Source: Calditrichota bacterium (GTDB lineage Bacteria > Calditrichota > Calditrichia > RBG-13-44-9 > J075). Taken from it: a stretch of 15,291 bases of DNA. Where the stretch lies: NCBI GenBank assembly GCA_003695285.1, contig RFIL01000172.1, forward strand, positions 1 to 15,291. Reading direction: 5' to 3'. Every line of letters starts with the position of its first letter. Position 1 is the stretch's first letter. The notes under the pieces were generated by a model that saw nothing but the letters and a program-made list of their open reading frames with translations, had not been told where the DNA came from and did no database searches. Both the position numbers and the translations under genes were made by a program. Shown here in pieces: positions 6,847 through 14,781 of this stretch.

Positions 6847-9800
6847 ATGAAAATAATCGCTGATTTGCACATACATTCCCATTTTTCCCGGGCCACCAGC
6901 AGAGATTTGAATTTTGAACAGCTGACTCGCTGGGCACAGCTAAAGGGGGTACATATTGTTGGAACCGGTGACATCGCTCATCCGGGATGGCTAAAAGAGA
7001 TGCAGGAAAAATTGGAACCCGCCGAGGATGGTTTATTCCGCTTAAAGCAAGAATATCTCACCGCTATCCAGAAGGAGGTGCCCAAAGCATGTCAGGCACC
7101 AGTGCGCTTTATGCTGGCGGGAGAAATCAGCAATATTTACAAAAAAAATGAACGTGTCAGAAAAATCCACAACGTTGTTTTCTTACCCTCTTTTGAGGCG
7201 GTAGAAAAATTCCAGGCCCGGCTGGATAAAATTGGTAACATCCACTCCGATGGCCGGCCAATCCTGGGTTTAGATGCCCGTGACCTGCTGGAAATTGTTC
7301 TGGAAACCGATCCCAGAGCCTATTTGATACCGGCTCATATCTGGACACCATGGTTCTCACTGTTCGGGTCAAAATCCGGATTTGATTCTATTGAGGAATG
7401 TTTTGAAGATCTAACCCCGCATATATTTGCTCTGGAAACCGGCCTCTCCTCCGATCCCCCCATGAACTGGCGATGGTCAGCACTGGATCGCTTTACTCTG
7501 GTTTCCAATTCCGATGCTCATTCCCCGGCCAAATTAGCAAGGGAAGCGAATATTTTCGAAACCGAATTATCTTATCAATCCTTATTTGATGCTCTGAAAA
7601 GTGGTGACCCGAACCATTTCAAAGGCACCATCGAATTTTTTCCTGAAGAAGGGAAATATCATTATGATGGTCATCGTAAATGTGGTATCTGTTGGGATCC
7701 CAGAACAACCCTGCAACATCAGGGTATCTGCCCGGTATGTGGTAAACCGGTTACGGTAGGAGTTATGCACCGGGTGGAATTACTGGCCGATCGGGAGGAA
7801 GGTGAAAAACCTGAACGAGTGGCTCCATTCTATAGTCTTATCCCTCTACCTGAAATCATCAGCGAAGTGTTGGGGGTGGGCCCTTCTTCCAAGCGGGTTA
7901 AAAAAAATTATGAGCAATTGCTCTCTTCTCTTGGTTCAGAGTTATACATTTTAATGGATGCTCCCCTGGAGGATATCCGGCGCTACGGTAGTGAACTGTT
8001 AGCAGAGGGTATCAGAAGGATGAGAGCCGGAGAAATCGTGGTTAAGGCAGGATATGATGGTGAATATGGTCTTATTAAAGTTCTGGAGGAAGAAACATCC
8101 CCTGCCAGAGACAATGAAATCAACCTTTTTGGAGAAAGCGACGTATCCATATCCGCTCCTTTAAAGGTTGGTGAACAACTGAGTTTGTTTTCCGTTGCAC
8201 CTCCATCTGTGGCGCCTGGCACTGAGAGCAGTGAACCTCCTTTCTCACCCGCTCCGGCAACCAGGGATACCGAAGAACAGGAGCATCATCAGTCCTTTGA
8301 TGCCTCCCATCCCGGTGAAGCCCCCACCGAGCTGACCAGCGCTATTTTTGCCGGATTAAACCCGCAACAACGTAAAGCCGTGCAACATACCCGAGGTCAT
8401 CTATTAATCACTGCAGGACCGGGAACGGGAAAAACCCGAACCTTAACCCATCGAATCGCATATTTAATTTCGGAGCAGGGTATTTCTCCGGAAAATATTC
8501 TGGCGATTACCTTTACCAATAAAGCAACCAATGAGATGGAAGAGCGCCTGCTCCATCTCCTTGGAACACCTCTTACCGAACGAATAACAGTGAAAACCTT
8601 TCATGCATTTGGAACCATGGTCTTACGGGCACATAGTGGCTATTTACAACTTCCCGAAGATTTTACCATTCTGGGAGAAAAAGAAGCGTTAGCCCTGCTT
8701 AAATCGACAATGACTGCCAAATCAGATCATGGGGGTGAAGCATACCTTCGCCAGATTTCCCTTGCCAAACAACGTCTTCTTGGCCCTGATTCACCGGAAC
8801 TTGAAGAATTCAGTGTAGAGCTACCCGATTTTTCGACGGTATATCGCGTTTACCAGAACGCTCTTGAAAAATTCAATTGTGTGGATTTTGACGATCTTCT
8901 TCGGCTGTGCGTGACTTTATGGGAAAAACATCCCGAAATTCTGCAAGAATACCGACGTCGCTACCGTTGGATTTCAGTGGATGAATACCAGGACATCAAT
9001 TTTGCCCAATATCAACTGTTGAGACTTCTGGTAACCCCACAGACCAATCTCTGCGTCATCGGAGATCCGGACCAGGCCATTTACGGATTTCGAGGTGCCA
9101 GTCGCGATTACTTCCTGAAATTCAAAGATGATTTTCCAGATGTTCAAGAAGTACAGCTCCAGCGCAACTACCGTTCATCTCAGACCATTTTACTTGCTTC
9201 AGGGCAAGTCATAGCGGCATCTGCGGATCGAATCACGCCGAATATCTGGTCAGATATCGTGACTCAAACTCGCATTGAAATTCATCAAGCACCAACTCAT
9301 AAAGCTGAAGCGGAGTATGTGGTTCATGAAGTTGAAAAGATGGTGGGCGGAACCAGTTATTTTTCTCTGGATTCCGGTCGGGTGGCCGGTGAGGAGGAAG
9401 TGAAGGACTACTCCTTTTCAGATTTTGCGGTATTATATCGGTTGAATGCCTTAAACCGCGATTTGAAAGAGGCATTTAGCCGTTCCGGGATACCATTCCA
9501 GGTTGTGGGTGAAACCCCGATTTATGAGCGACCGGAAATTCGTGAGATTCTCTCCTGTCTGTGGTTAATCCTCCGACCATCGTCTCAGTTCCATCAACAA
9601 TATCTCCGAGAACGATTGGGAGATATGGAGAGCTTCCTGGATACTCTGCGTCCCCATCGTGGTACGACTCCGGTCGTTGAACTTATCCAGACCATCCATT
9701 CCGAATTACAACGTCGCCGTAAAATTTCTACCAGCAAAGCGCATCTGGAATCCATCCAGAAATTGGAAAGAATGGCTGAAACTTATGGAGCCAATTTGCT

Positions 9801-10197
9801 TAGCTTTCTGGATAATATCATGCTTCGAAAAAAGGAGGATGAATATGACCCCCGGGCGGATCGGGTCTCTTTAATGACCCTTCATGCCTCCAAGGGGCTG
9901 GAGTTTCCGGTTGTTTTTATCATAGGGTGTGAAAATAACCTCCTCCCCTACCGACAGAATGGAAAAGAGAGCGATGAGGAAGAAGAACGTCGGCTATTAT
10001 ATGTTGGGATGACTCGTGCACAGCATAAACTCATTTTAACCTATGCAAACAAGAGATTGTTATTTGGCAAGACAATGAACAATCCCCCATCACCATTTCT
10101 TACCGATATCGAAAACACTCTAAAAGAATTCAAGAAAAGTGTTCCGAGTAAATCCCCGAAGAAGAAAAAAGATGGAGGGCAATTATCACTTTTTTAA
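6847..10197 (+). CDS. Endonuclease Q-like PHP nuclease fused to UvrD/PcrA-type helicase
   Basis: A 1116-residue two-enzyme fusion. Residues 1-415 match the endonuclease Q (TIGR00375) family. The PHP domain has metal ligands in DLHIH (His8, His10), GTGDIAH (Asp42, His45), AGEIS (Glu93), IPAHIW (His164) and NSDAH (Asp223, His225). A zinc ribbon follows (Cys279, Cys282, Cys295, Cys298), then a helical region. Known EndoQ enzymes nick DNA 5' of deaminated bases and abasic sites. A Pro/Ser/Glu-rich linker covers about 415-495. Residues 500-1100 are a superfamily 1A helicase: Walker A AGPGTGKT (Lys529), TFTNKA, DEYQD (Asp712, Glu713), GDPDQAIYGFRGA, NYRS, TLHASKGLEF and YVGMTRAQ. All motifs are intact; the gap between NYRS and motif V is shorter than I recall for PcrA, so subdomain 2B may be trimmed. 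QLSLF clamp motifs occur at 444-448 and 1112-1116. Inferred role: lesion nicking coupled to unwinding at the replication clamp. It is monocistronic and converges on ada. Confidence 0.93.
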   Translation: MKIIADLHIHSHFSRATSRDLNFEQLTRWAQLKGVHIVGTGDIAHPGWLKEMQEKLEPAEDGLFRLKQEYLTAIQKEVPKACQAPVRFMLAGEISNIYKKNERVRKIHNVVFLPSFEAVEKFQARLDKIGNIHSDGRPILGLDARDLLEIVLETDPRAYLIPAHIWTPWFSLFGSKSGFDSIEECFEDLTPHIFALETGLSSDPPMNWRWSALDRFTLVSNSDAHSPAKLAREANIFETELSYQSLFDALKSGDPNHFKGTIEFFPEEGKYHYDGHRKCGICWDPRTTLQHQGICPVCGKPVTVGVMHRVELLADREEGEKPERVAPFYSLIPLPEIISEVLGVGPSSKRVKKNYEQLLSSLGSELYILMDAPLEDIRRYGSELLAEGIRRMRAGEIVVKAGYDGEYGLIKVLEEETSPARDNEINLFGESDVSISAPLKVGEQLSLFSVAPPSVAPGTESSEPPFSPAPATRDTEEQEHHQSFDASHPGEAPTELTSAIFAGLNPQQRKAVQHTRGHLLITAGPGTGKTRTLTHRIAYLISEQGISPENILAITFTNKATNEMEERLLHLLGTPLTERITVKTFHAFGTMVLRAHSGYLQLPEDFTILGEKEALALLKSTMTAKSDHGGEAYLRQISLAKQRLLGPDSPELEEFSVELPDFSTVYRVYQNALEKFNCVDFDDLLRLCVTLWEKHPEILQEYRRRYRWISVDEYQDINFAQYQLLRLLVTPQTNLCVIGDPDQAIYGFRGASRDYFLKFKDDFPDVQEVQLQRNYRSSQTILLASGQVIAASADRITPNIWSDIVTQTRIEIHQAPTHKAEAEYVVHEVEKMVGGTSYFSLDSGRVAGEEEVKDYSFSDFAVLYRLNALNRDLKEAFSRSGIPFQVVGETPIYERPEIREILSCLWLILRPSSQFHQQYLRERLGDMESFLDTLRPHRGTTPVVELIQTIHSELQRRRKISTSKAHLESIQKLERMAETYGANLLSFLDNIMLRKKEDEYDPRADRVSLMTLHASKGLEFPVVFIIGCENNLLPYRQNGKESDEEEERRLLYVGMTRAQHKLILTYANKRLLFGKTMNNPPSPFLTDIENTLKEFKKSVPSKSPKKKKDGGQLSLF
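8176..8190 (+). other. Internal beta-clamp-binding motif QLSLF (coding)
   Basis: These codons give QLSLF (residues 444-448) in the disordered linker between the nuclease and helicase halves. QL[SD]LF is the consensus peptide that bacterial proteins use to dock on the DnaN sliding clamp. A weaker look-alike, INLF, lies just before it (residues 425-428). Confidence 0.65.
10180..10194 (+). other. C-terminal beta-clamp-binding motif QLSLF (coding)
   Basis: The last five residues before the stop are QLSLF (1112-1116). They follow a lysine-rich flexible stretch (SKSPKKKKDGG). A terminal clamp motif on a flexible tail is the usual arrangement in clamp-dependent polymerases and repair factors. Confidence 0.7.
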
Positions 10198-10228
10198 AAA
10201 CTTCAGAATAGAGAAATGTTCATCCTTC

Positions 10229-11302
10229 CTATTTTGAGGTAGTTTCCTTTTTCTTTTCACGCCTCAACAACTTCAGCTTTCGGTCGGTTCCCCATCGATA
10301 TCCCCCCGGTCTACCATCCTGTTTGACTACCCGATGACAGGGGATTAAAACCGCAATTTTATTACTGGCACAGGCTCCGGCAACCGCCCGACTTCCTTTG
10401 GGTAGTTCAATTTTCTCTGCTACTTCCCGATAGCTCATCGTCCCACCGGGAGGTATACTTTGCAGTGCCTTCCATACTCTTTTTTGAAAAACGGTACCCT
10501 GCATATCCAGCGGGAAGACCTCCACTTCATCGGGATTATCAATATAGGCGATAACACGACGGAGCAAGTCGGTAAAATCAGATCCGGCTTCCTCAATCTC
10601 TGCTTTCGGAAAAGCCTGACGAACTTTTCCGGGTAATTCCTCAGGGTTGTCTCCAAATTCGACCATACAAATCCCTTTTTCTGTTGCCGCAACAACTACC
10701 CAACCCAGAGAAGAAAAAGCACTTCCATAAGTAATCCGAATGCCACGACCACCATTTCGGAAAGCAGTAGGCGTCATAGCCAGATGTGCAGCAGTCTTCT
10801 CATAAGCCCGACTGCTGGAACTATATCCGCTTTCATAAATGGCTTCTGAAATCGTTTTCGAAGAATACAAGTGTTTCCGGAAACGTGAAACCTGTGAAAA
10901 CGTGGCATATTCTTTTGGGGTTAATCCGACAACTTTTTTAAACAGGCGCTGGAAATACCATGGACTCAATCCTGCTCTGGCAGCCAGCTCGTTCAGAGTG
11001 GGAAGTTCATCAACTTCTTCGAGATAGCGGCAGATTTTCACTATCATTTCCACCTGACGTTCGGTGGGGGGCAAACCCTTAGGATTACATTTTTTGCAGG
11101 GGCGATACCCGGACTTCTCTGCTGCATCAGGGGAAGAGAAGAATACCACATTTTCTCTGTTTGGTATTCGAGCCGGACAGCCAGGTTGGCAATAAACACC
11201 TGTTGTGCGTACGGCATAAACAAATTCACCCCGGGCAGAAAGGTCCCGTTTAACTACGCTCTCCCATTTTGCATCATCATGGTTCCTGGACTGATAGGTC
11301 AT
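10229..11302 (-). CDS. ada: Ada: methylated-DNA repair methyltransferase and transcriptional regulator
   Basis: A 357-residue full-length Ada. The N-terminal zinc domain has Cys38, Cys42, Cys69 and Cys72, at the same positions I recall for E. coli Ada. Cys38 takes methyl groups from DNA methylphosphotriesters, converting the protein to an activator. An AraC-type helix-turn-helix region spans about 85-185 (LNELAARAGLSPWYFQRLFKKVVGLTPKEY). The C-terminal O6-methylguanine methyltransferase domain holds the acceptor in IPCHRV (Cys322), with the GSRAVAGACASN helix before it. All known functional residues are present. ATG 11302 has GGGAG about 7 nt upstream. It converges on the EndoQ-helicase gene (31 nt between stops). 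It may be auto-regulated like its relatives, but I see no E. coli-style AAAGCGCA box upstream. Confidence 0.95.
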   Translation of the reverse strand: MTYQSRNHDDAKWESVVKRDLSARGEFVYAVRTTGVYCQPGCPARIPNRENVVFFSSPDAAEKSGYRPCKKCNPKGLPPTERQVEMIVKICRYLEEVDELPTLNELAARAGLSPWYFQRLFKKVVGLTPKEYATFSQVSRFRKHLYSSKTISEAIYESGYSSSSRAYEKTAAHLAMTPTAFRNGGRGIRITYGSAFSSLGWVVVAATEKGICMVEFGDNPEELPGKVRQAFPKAEIEEAGSDFTDLLRRVIAYIDNPDEVEVFPLDMQGTVFQKRVWKALQSIPPGGTMSYREVAEKIELPKGSRAVAGACASNKIAVLIPCHRVVKQDGRPGGYRWGTDRKLKLLRREKKKETTSK

Positions 11303-11340
11303 GTTTCTCTCCCATGTATCTACTGGTTTAGTACCTGAGC

Positions 11341-11357
11341 AAATCTCTATTAGATTT
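11341..11357. repeat. Small inverted repeat upstream of ada
   Basis: AAATCT (11341-11346), a 5-nt spacer and AGATTT (11352-11357), centred about 45 bp before the ada start. A position and symmetry suitable for an operator; at 6 bp per arm in AT-rich DNA it may be chance. Confidence 0.25.
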
Positions 11358-11407
11358 ATGTTTCAACTGTAGAGAATGTAAGACATATCAAAATCCAAAA
11401 CACTCCG

Positions 11408-11854
11408 TTATTTGCTCTGTAATTCATTTTTTAAGAAAAGGGCGTATTGAGTATCCCTTTTCATTAAAAAGAGAATAGAGATGGCAATCAGCAGATCAAA
11501 ACCGAGACAAAATGGAGGATACCAATCGGGAGCATAGTGAACACCACCTCCCAATAAATGCAACCCGATATCCCAAAAGACATGCGTTGCCCAACCAAGG
11601 GATATCCAGAGAGGAGTGTATTTCATTCCAAGGAGAGCAAAGATACTATACAAAAAGACCCCGCTGATTTCAATCAAAACCCGATACTCATCACCACGGA
11701 AGGAAACAGCAAATATCACATATATGAGGGCGGTAATGACCAGAGATAGAGCCAGCAAAGGTCTCCATTTCTTTGAACGGCTAATGATAAAAATAAATGG
11801 TATCGCCAGGATGACACCTGCAATACTTTGTAATATAAATGGCAGAAATTTCAT
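11408..11854 (-). CDS. Small integral membrane protein, DUF6010-like
   Basis: A 148-residue protein with about five hydrophobic segments (roughly 5-25, 33-52, 61-77, 82-101 and 115-131) and few charged residues, so an inner-membrane protein. The stretch LGWATHVFWDIGLHL followed by PDWYPPFCLGFDLLIA resembles the conserved part of DUF6010 membrane proteins; this is recalled, not searched. His91, Asp95, His99 and Asp110 cluster near the membrane face. Function is unknown. The start ATG 11854 has a modest CAGGTAA upstream. It lies 105 nt upstream of ada and 76 nt downstream of the 180-residue protein gene, all leftward. The three may form one unit. Confidence 0.75.
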   Translation of the reverse strand: MKFLPFILQSIAGVILAIPFIFIISRSKKWRPLLALSLVITALIYVIFAVSFRGDEYRVLIEISGVFLYSIFALLGMKYTPLWISLGWATHVFWDIGLHLLGGGVHYAPDWYPPFCLGFDLLIAISILFLMKRDTQYALFLKNELQSK

Positions 11855-11930
11855 CTTTACCTGAAAGGGTGGTGTTAATCCCGGGCCCCCTCCACCTGTT
11901 ATTGTGGATTTAAGATACGAAAGAGAAAAG

Positions 11931-12473
11931 TTATTTCTTTGATATCCCTAACAATGCCCCCAGAAACACCCCCGCCACTTTGGCAACTTCCTGCGCGGTA
12001 CCCCAGTCAAAGCTTTTTTCATTCTCACCAACCCCCTTCAAAAAATCTCGGGCTTCTTCGGAGATAATTCCCAGACATACCTGCAGTTGCCCACGCGCTA
12101 TCTCCACCGGGAAGTCATCACTGACGGGAAATGCGGTCTCCATCGTCGGAATTCCTTCATCATTCACCCCGTATAAGGGTAACCCATGGGTGATATTATT
12201 CGCCTGTAAAAATGCTTTGGGATCAGTTATTTCGATTCCCGGGAAAGTCGTCATGGCAACAATTCGCTGGGGAGAGACATTGGATGAAACTCCCTCTTTC
12301 CATTCGGTGATTTGAAAAACCAAAATTTCAATTCCATCGACATTCACAATGAAGTATGGATTGCCATCATGAGCATGCCCGGTTTCAATCGGCACTTCTC
12401 TGGCAGAAAAAGCCCATCCCTTATCAGGATTAAAAATATCTTCCACCAGCAACGGTTTTCGTGTCAACCCCAT
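11931..12473 (-). CDS. Hypothetical protein, possible YbjN-like fold with hydrophobic C-terminal helix
   Basis: A 180-residue protein that I do not recognise. The start is well fixed: AGGAGG (12479-12484) lies 5 nt before the ATG. Residues 40-145 look like an alpha/beta domain with alternating strands (YFIVNVDGIEILVFQI, RIVAMTTFPGI) and a helix at 126-147 (ARGQLQVCLGIISEEARDFL). The overall pattern recalls the YbjN / type III chaperone-like fold, but this is a weak structural guess. The end (VAKVAGVFLGALLG, 163-176) is a short glycine-containing hydrophobic helix, perhaps a membrane-contacting or oligomerising element. No signal peptide is seen. It is the first gene of a possible three-gene leftward series with the membrane protein and ada. 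Confidence 0.7.
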   Translation of the reverse strand: MGLTRKPLLVEDIFNPDKGWAFSAREVPIETGHAHDGNPYFIVNVDGIEILVFQITEWKEGVSSNVSPQRIVAMTTFPGIEITDPKAFLQANNITHGLPLYGVNDEGIPTMETAFPVSDDFPVEIARGQLQVCLGIISEEARDFLKGVGENEKSFDWGTAQEVAKVAGVFLGALLGISKK

Positions 12474-12586
12474 AAAAACCTCCTGAAATGTTTTGTATCG
12501 TTATCCCCGCAGAACTCTCCGGGGTTTTATCAAAGTTGTTTCTTTAGAAAAATGATAGACTGAAATCCTTACATCAGGGAAAGTAC

Positions 12587-12615
12587 ATTCTGTAGGAAAA
12601 AGAAAGATATGACAA
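12587..12615 (-). promoter_or_regulatory. Candidate promoter for the 180-residue protein gene
   Basis: On the minus strand TTGTCA (12610-12615; five of six consensus) and CAGAAT (12587-12592; four of six) are spaced 17 bp apart. It would give a leader of about 105 nt ending at a strong ribosome binding site. Confidence 0.3.
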
Positions 12616-12708
12616 CGCTTTTCCTGAATAAAGAGTCAGGTAAACAATTTCAAATAACTTTTTCTGACGACTGAGATACCCTCGACTAAGTGTGGAAACA
12701 ATAATATA

Positions 12709-12739
12709 GTTTCTGGAAAACCATTTTCCAAAAAGAAAC
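12709..12739 (-). repeat. Hairpin downstream of hutH
   Basis: A perfect 7-bp stem (TGGAAAA / TTTTCCA, 3-nt loop; 12714-12730) is extended by an outer GTTTC / GAAAC pair across a 4-nt bulge. It lies about 100 nt past the hutH stop on the transcribed strand. No clean T-run follows, so it is not a textbook intrinsic terminator; an mRNA 3' structure is plausible. The rest of the 360-bp gap (12474-12834) holds only a candidate promoter. Confidence 0.4.
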
Positions 12740-12834
12740 CCTTAGAATAAATGACGAATGAAATATCTATCACTTTGTTTATTTTGGTGCAGGGAGACTC
12801 ATTGGAAGAGCCATCCATTTTTCGTGCTAAATTC

Positions 12835-14466
12835 TTATTCAAGAGAACCAACCGCTGCTTCAACCGCCTGAAGTACTGTTCCCGTGCGGACTAATTCCAC
12901 TGCCTTTTCAATATCCTGATATAAGGGACGATCTTCTTCCAGATAAGGTATGTAGCTACGGATGCATTGATAGGCAGCGGCGGTTCCTTTACCAAACACC
13001 GCAGATGGGGATTCCACCGGGATATCAGAGAGTCTCTGCAAGCGTAGATCCAGAGCCTGAGCGGCATAGAGCAGTTCAATAGCGAGAATTTTTTGAACGT
13101 TTTCTAAAATTTGACGTGCTTTTCGACCAGCGACAGGAGCCATACTCACATGATCTTCCTGATTTTCCGAAGAGGGTATAGAATCCACACTAGCCGGGTG
13201 TGCCAGAGCTTTATTTTCTGAGACCAGAGAAGCGGCAGTGTATTGCGCAATCATTAACCCATTATGTAATCCGGGATTATGAATCAGGAAGGAAGGGAGG
13301 CCATTATTCAGATGGTGGTCGGAAAGTCGGAAGATGCGACGCTCGGAGATGTTTCCAACTTCGCACAGAACAATACTCAAGAAATCTGCTGCAAAAGCAA
13401 TCGGTTGGGCATGAAAATTCCCACCAGAGAAAGCTTTATTGGCATCAGGAAGTTCCGGAAAAATTATTGGATTATCTGTAGTGGCGTTCATTTCTACTTC
13501 CAGAACCGTTTCAATATAATGGAGAGTATCTCGGACGCCGGCCAGCACCTGGGGATGGCAGCGTAAACTATAAGCATCCTGCACCCGAGTCGGATCACGA
13601 TCGACGAGTTGACTGCCTTCCATCAGTCTGCGAATATTTCTGGCTGTTTTCACCTGCCCCGGATGAGGCCGTACCTGATGCAATTCTGCTTTGAAGGCCG
13701 TTGAAATACCCTGCAAAGCTTCCAAACTCATTGTCATGGCAATGTCTGCCATTTTTACCAGCTTCTGAGCATCATAGCAACTCAGTGCCAGCAATGCTGT
13801 GGAGATTTGGGTGCCGTTATTTAACGCCAACCCTTCTTTCGCTTCCAATTGGATCCGAGGAACGCCCGCCTTTTTCATCGCCTCCGCTCCGGAAAGCAGC
13901 ACCCAGTGGTTTTCGGTTGGGTCAAACCAATAGGCTTTTCCGGTGAACTCTTCCGGAAGATCATTATCCATCATTATCAATGCCATATGGGAGAGAGGGG
14001 CCAGATCGCCACTGGCACCCAGTGACCCCTGAGCAGGAATCCAGGGGGTTACCCTCTTTTCCAACATTTCCAGGATAGTTTCCACAACCCTCGGACGAAC
14101 ACCGGAGAAGCCTTTTGCCAGAGTATTTGCGCGAAGCAGCATTGCAGCACGAACCACCTCGATGGGAAGGGGCTCTCCAGTTCCGGCAGCATGGCTCATA
14201 ATTAAATTTCTTTGCAGTTCCCGAGTCCTTCCTTTATCAATAGGGACCACTGCCAGCGAACCAAAACCGGTATTCACCCCATAAACGACTGGTTCGCCAC
14301 TCTGTTGTACCTCCTCCACCCATCGACGACTTTTCTCCATGTTTTCCTTCACTCCGGACGACAATTGAATCCTCATTGAGTAATCCCTGGCTACCTTAAC
14401 CAGGTCCTGCAAGGTTAAGTGTTCTCCATCGAGAAATATTGTCTTGTGCTCATTATTTTTCAACAT
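12835..14466 (-). CDS. hutH: Histidine ammonia-lyase
   Basis: A 543-residue aromatic amino acid lyase, most likely histidine ammonia-lyase, which deaminates L-histidine to urocanate in the cytoplasm. The MIO-forming triad is Ala151-Ser152-Gly153 in GSLGASGDLAPLSH. VYGVNTGFG (Tyr62) and SHAAGTGEPL (His92) match the histidine-specific enzymes, where tyrosine/phenylalanine lyases differ at the His position. SSENQEDHVSM (late Glu) is also typical of HutH. It is slightly longer than the usual ~510 residues, mainly by short insertions and an N-terminal extension. No hutU, hutI or hutG is nearby, so the rest of histidine breakdown must be elsewhere. The start is uncertain by one codon: GGAGG (14470-14474) is only 3 nt from ATG 14466 but 6 nt from the next codon, TTG. 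Confidence 0.93.
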   Translation of the reverse strand: MLKNNEHKTIFLDGEHLTLQDLVKVARDYSMRIQLSSGVKENMEKSRRWVEEVQQSGEPVVYGVNTGFGSLAVVPIDKGRTRELQRNLIMSHAAGTGEPLPIEVVRAAMLLRANTLAKGFSGVRPRVVETILEMLEKRVTPWIPAQGSLGASGDLAPLSHMALIMMDNDLPEEFTGKAYWFDPTENHWVLLSGAEAMKKAGVPRIQLEAKEGLALNNGTQISTALLALSCYDAQKLVKMADIAMTMSLEALQGISTAFKAELHQVRPHPGQVKTARNIRRLMEGSQLVDRDPTRVQDAYSLRCHPQVLAGVRDTLHYIETVLEVEMNATTDNPIIFPELPDANKAFSGGNFHAQPIAFAADFLSIVLCEVGNISERRIFRLSDHHLNNGLPSFLIHNPGLHNGLMIAQYTAASLVSENKALAHPASVDSIPSSENQEDHVSMAPVAGRKARQILENVQKILAIELLYAAQALDLRLQRLSDIPVESPSAVFGKGTAAAYQCIRSYIPYLEEDRPLYQDIEKAVELVRTGTVLQAVEAAVGSLE

Positions 14467-14469
14467 ACA

Positions 14470-14474
14470 CCTCC
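14470..14474 (-). promoter_or_regulatory. Ribosome binding site of hutH with ambiguous start
   Basis: GGAGG is separated from ATG (14466-14464) by 3 nt and from the adjacent TTG (14463-14461) by 6 nt. Spacing favours TTG, codon strength favours ATG. The product differs by one residue. Confidence 0.5.
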
Positions 14475-14612
14475 GAAGTTTTGCCTTCTAACTGTCGGCA
14501 ATTTTCAATAAATCTTCTTCTCTAAATTTCTGGAAACCCAAAAAACTTAACCTGAGAAATTTACTAAAGAGAAAAGAAATTCACGAGTTAAAAGATTCAA
14601 TCGCGAGAGCAT

Positions 14613-14643
14613 AAAAAAAGCCTGCCTTAAAATCGGCAGGCTT
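14613..14643 (-). terminator. Intrinsic terminator after tRNA-Pro
   Basis: On the minus strand AAGCCTGCC (14635-14643) pairs perfectly with GGCAGGCTT (14618-14626) across an 8-nt loop, followed by a run of T (14613-14619). It begins 9 nt past the tRNA 3' end, so it ends the tRNA transcript and insulates hutH from it. Confidence 0.92.
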
Positions 14644-14651
14644 GGAAGGTG

Positions 14652-14725
14652 TCGGGGCGGCCGGATTTGAACCGGCGACCTTACGGTCCCGAACCGTACG
14701 CGCTGCCAGGCTGCGCTACGCCCCG
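14652..14725 (-). tRNA. tRNA-Pro (anticodon CGG)
   Basis: A complete 74-nt cloverleaf: acceptor CGGGGCG / CGCCCCG (7 bp perfect), D stem GCGC/GCGC, anticodon stem TACGG/CCGTA with loop TTCGGGA (anticodon CGG, reading CCG), variable AGGTC, and T arm GCCGG TTCAAAT CCGGC. The discriminator is A. CCA is not encoded (CAC follows), so it is added by the nucleotidyltransferase. Confidence 0.97.
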
Positions 14726-14738
14726 TTTTGCGGCTGAA

Positions 14739-14767
14739 AATATAGATAAAAAAATTTAGTGATCCAA
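14739..14767 (-). promoter_or_regulatory. Candidate tRNA-Pro promoter
   Basis: On the minus strand TTGGAT (14762-14767), a 17-bp spacer and TATATT (14739-14744; five of six) would start transcription about 7 nt before the tRNA. It lies in the 56-bp gap after the thioredoxin gene, so the tRNA need not depend on read-through from it. Confidence 0.45.
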
Positions 14768-14781
14768 ATAAAATGTAGCTT

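Noticed and set aside
12505..12530. Plus-strand hairpin CCCCG / CGGGG followed by TTTTAT, terminator-like.
   Set aside because: Only a 5-bp stem with a 10-nt loop, and no plus-strand transcript is expected there; it may be a 5' leader structure of the leftward gene.
12636..12863. A 75-codon minus-strand frame after hutH.
   Set aside because: Its start is inside hutH, it has no ribosome binding site, its composition is not protein-like, and it contains the hairpin at 12709-12739.
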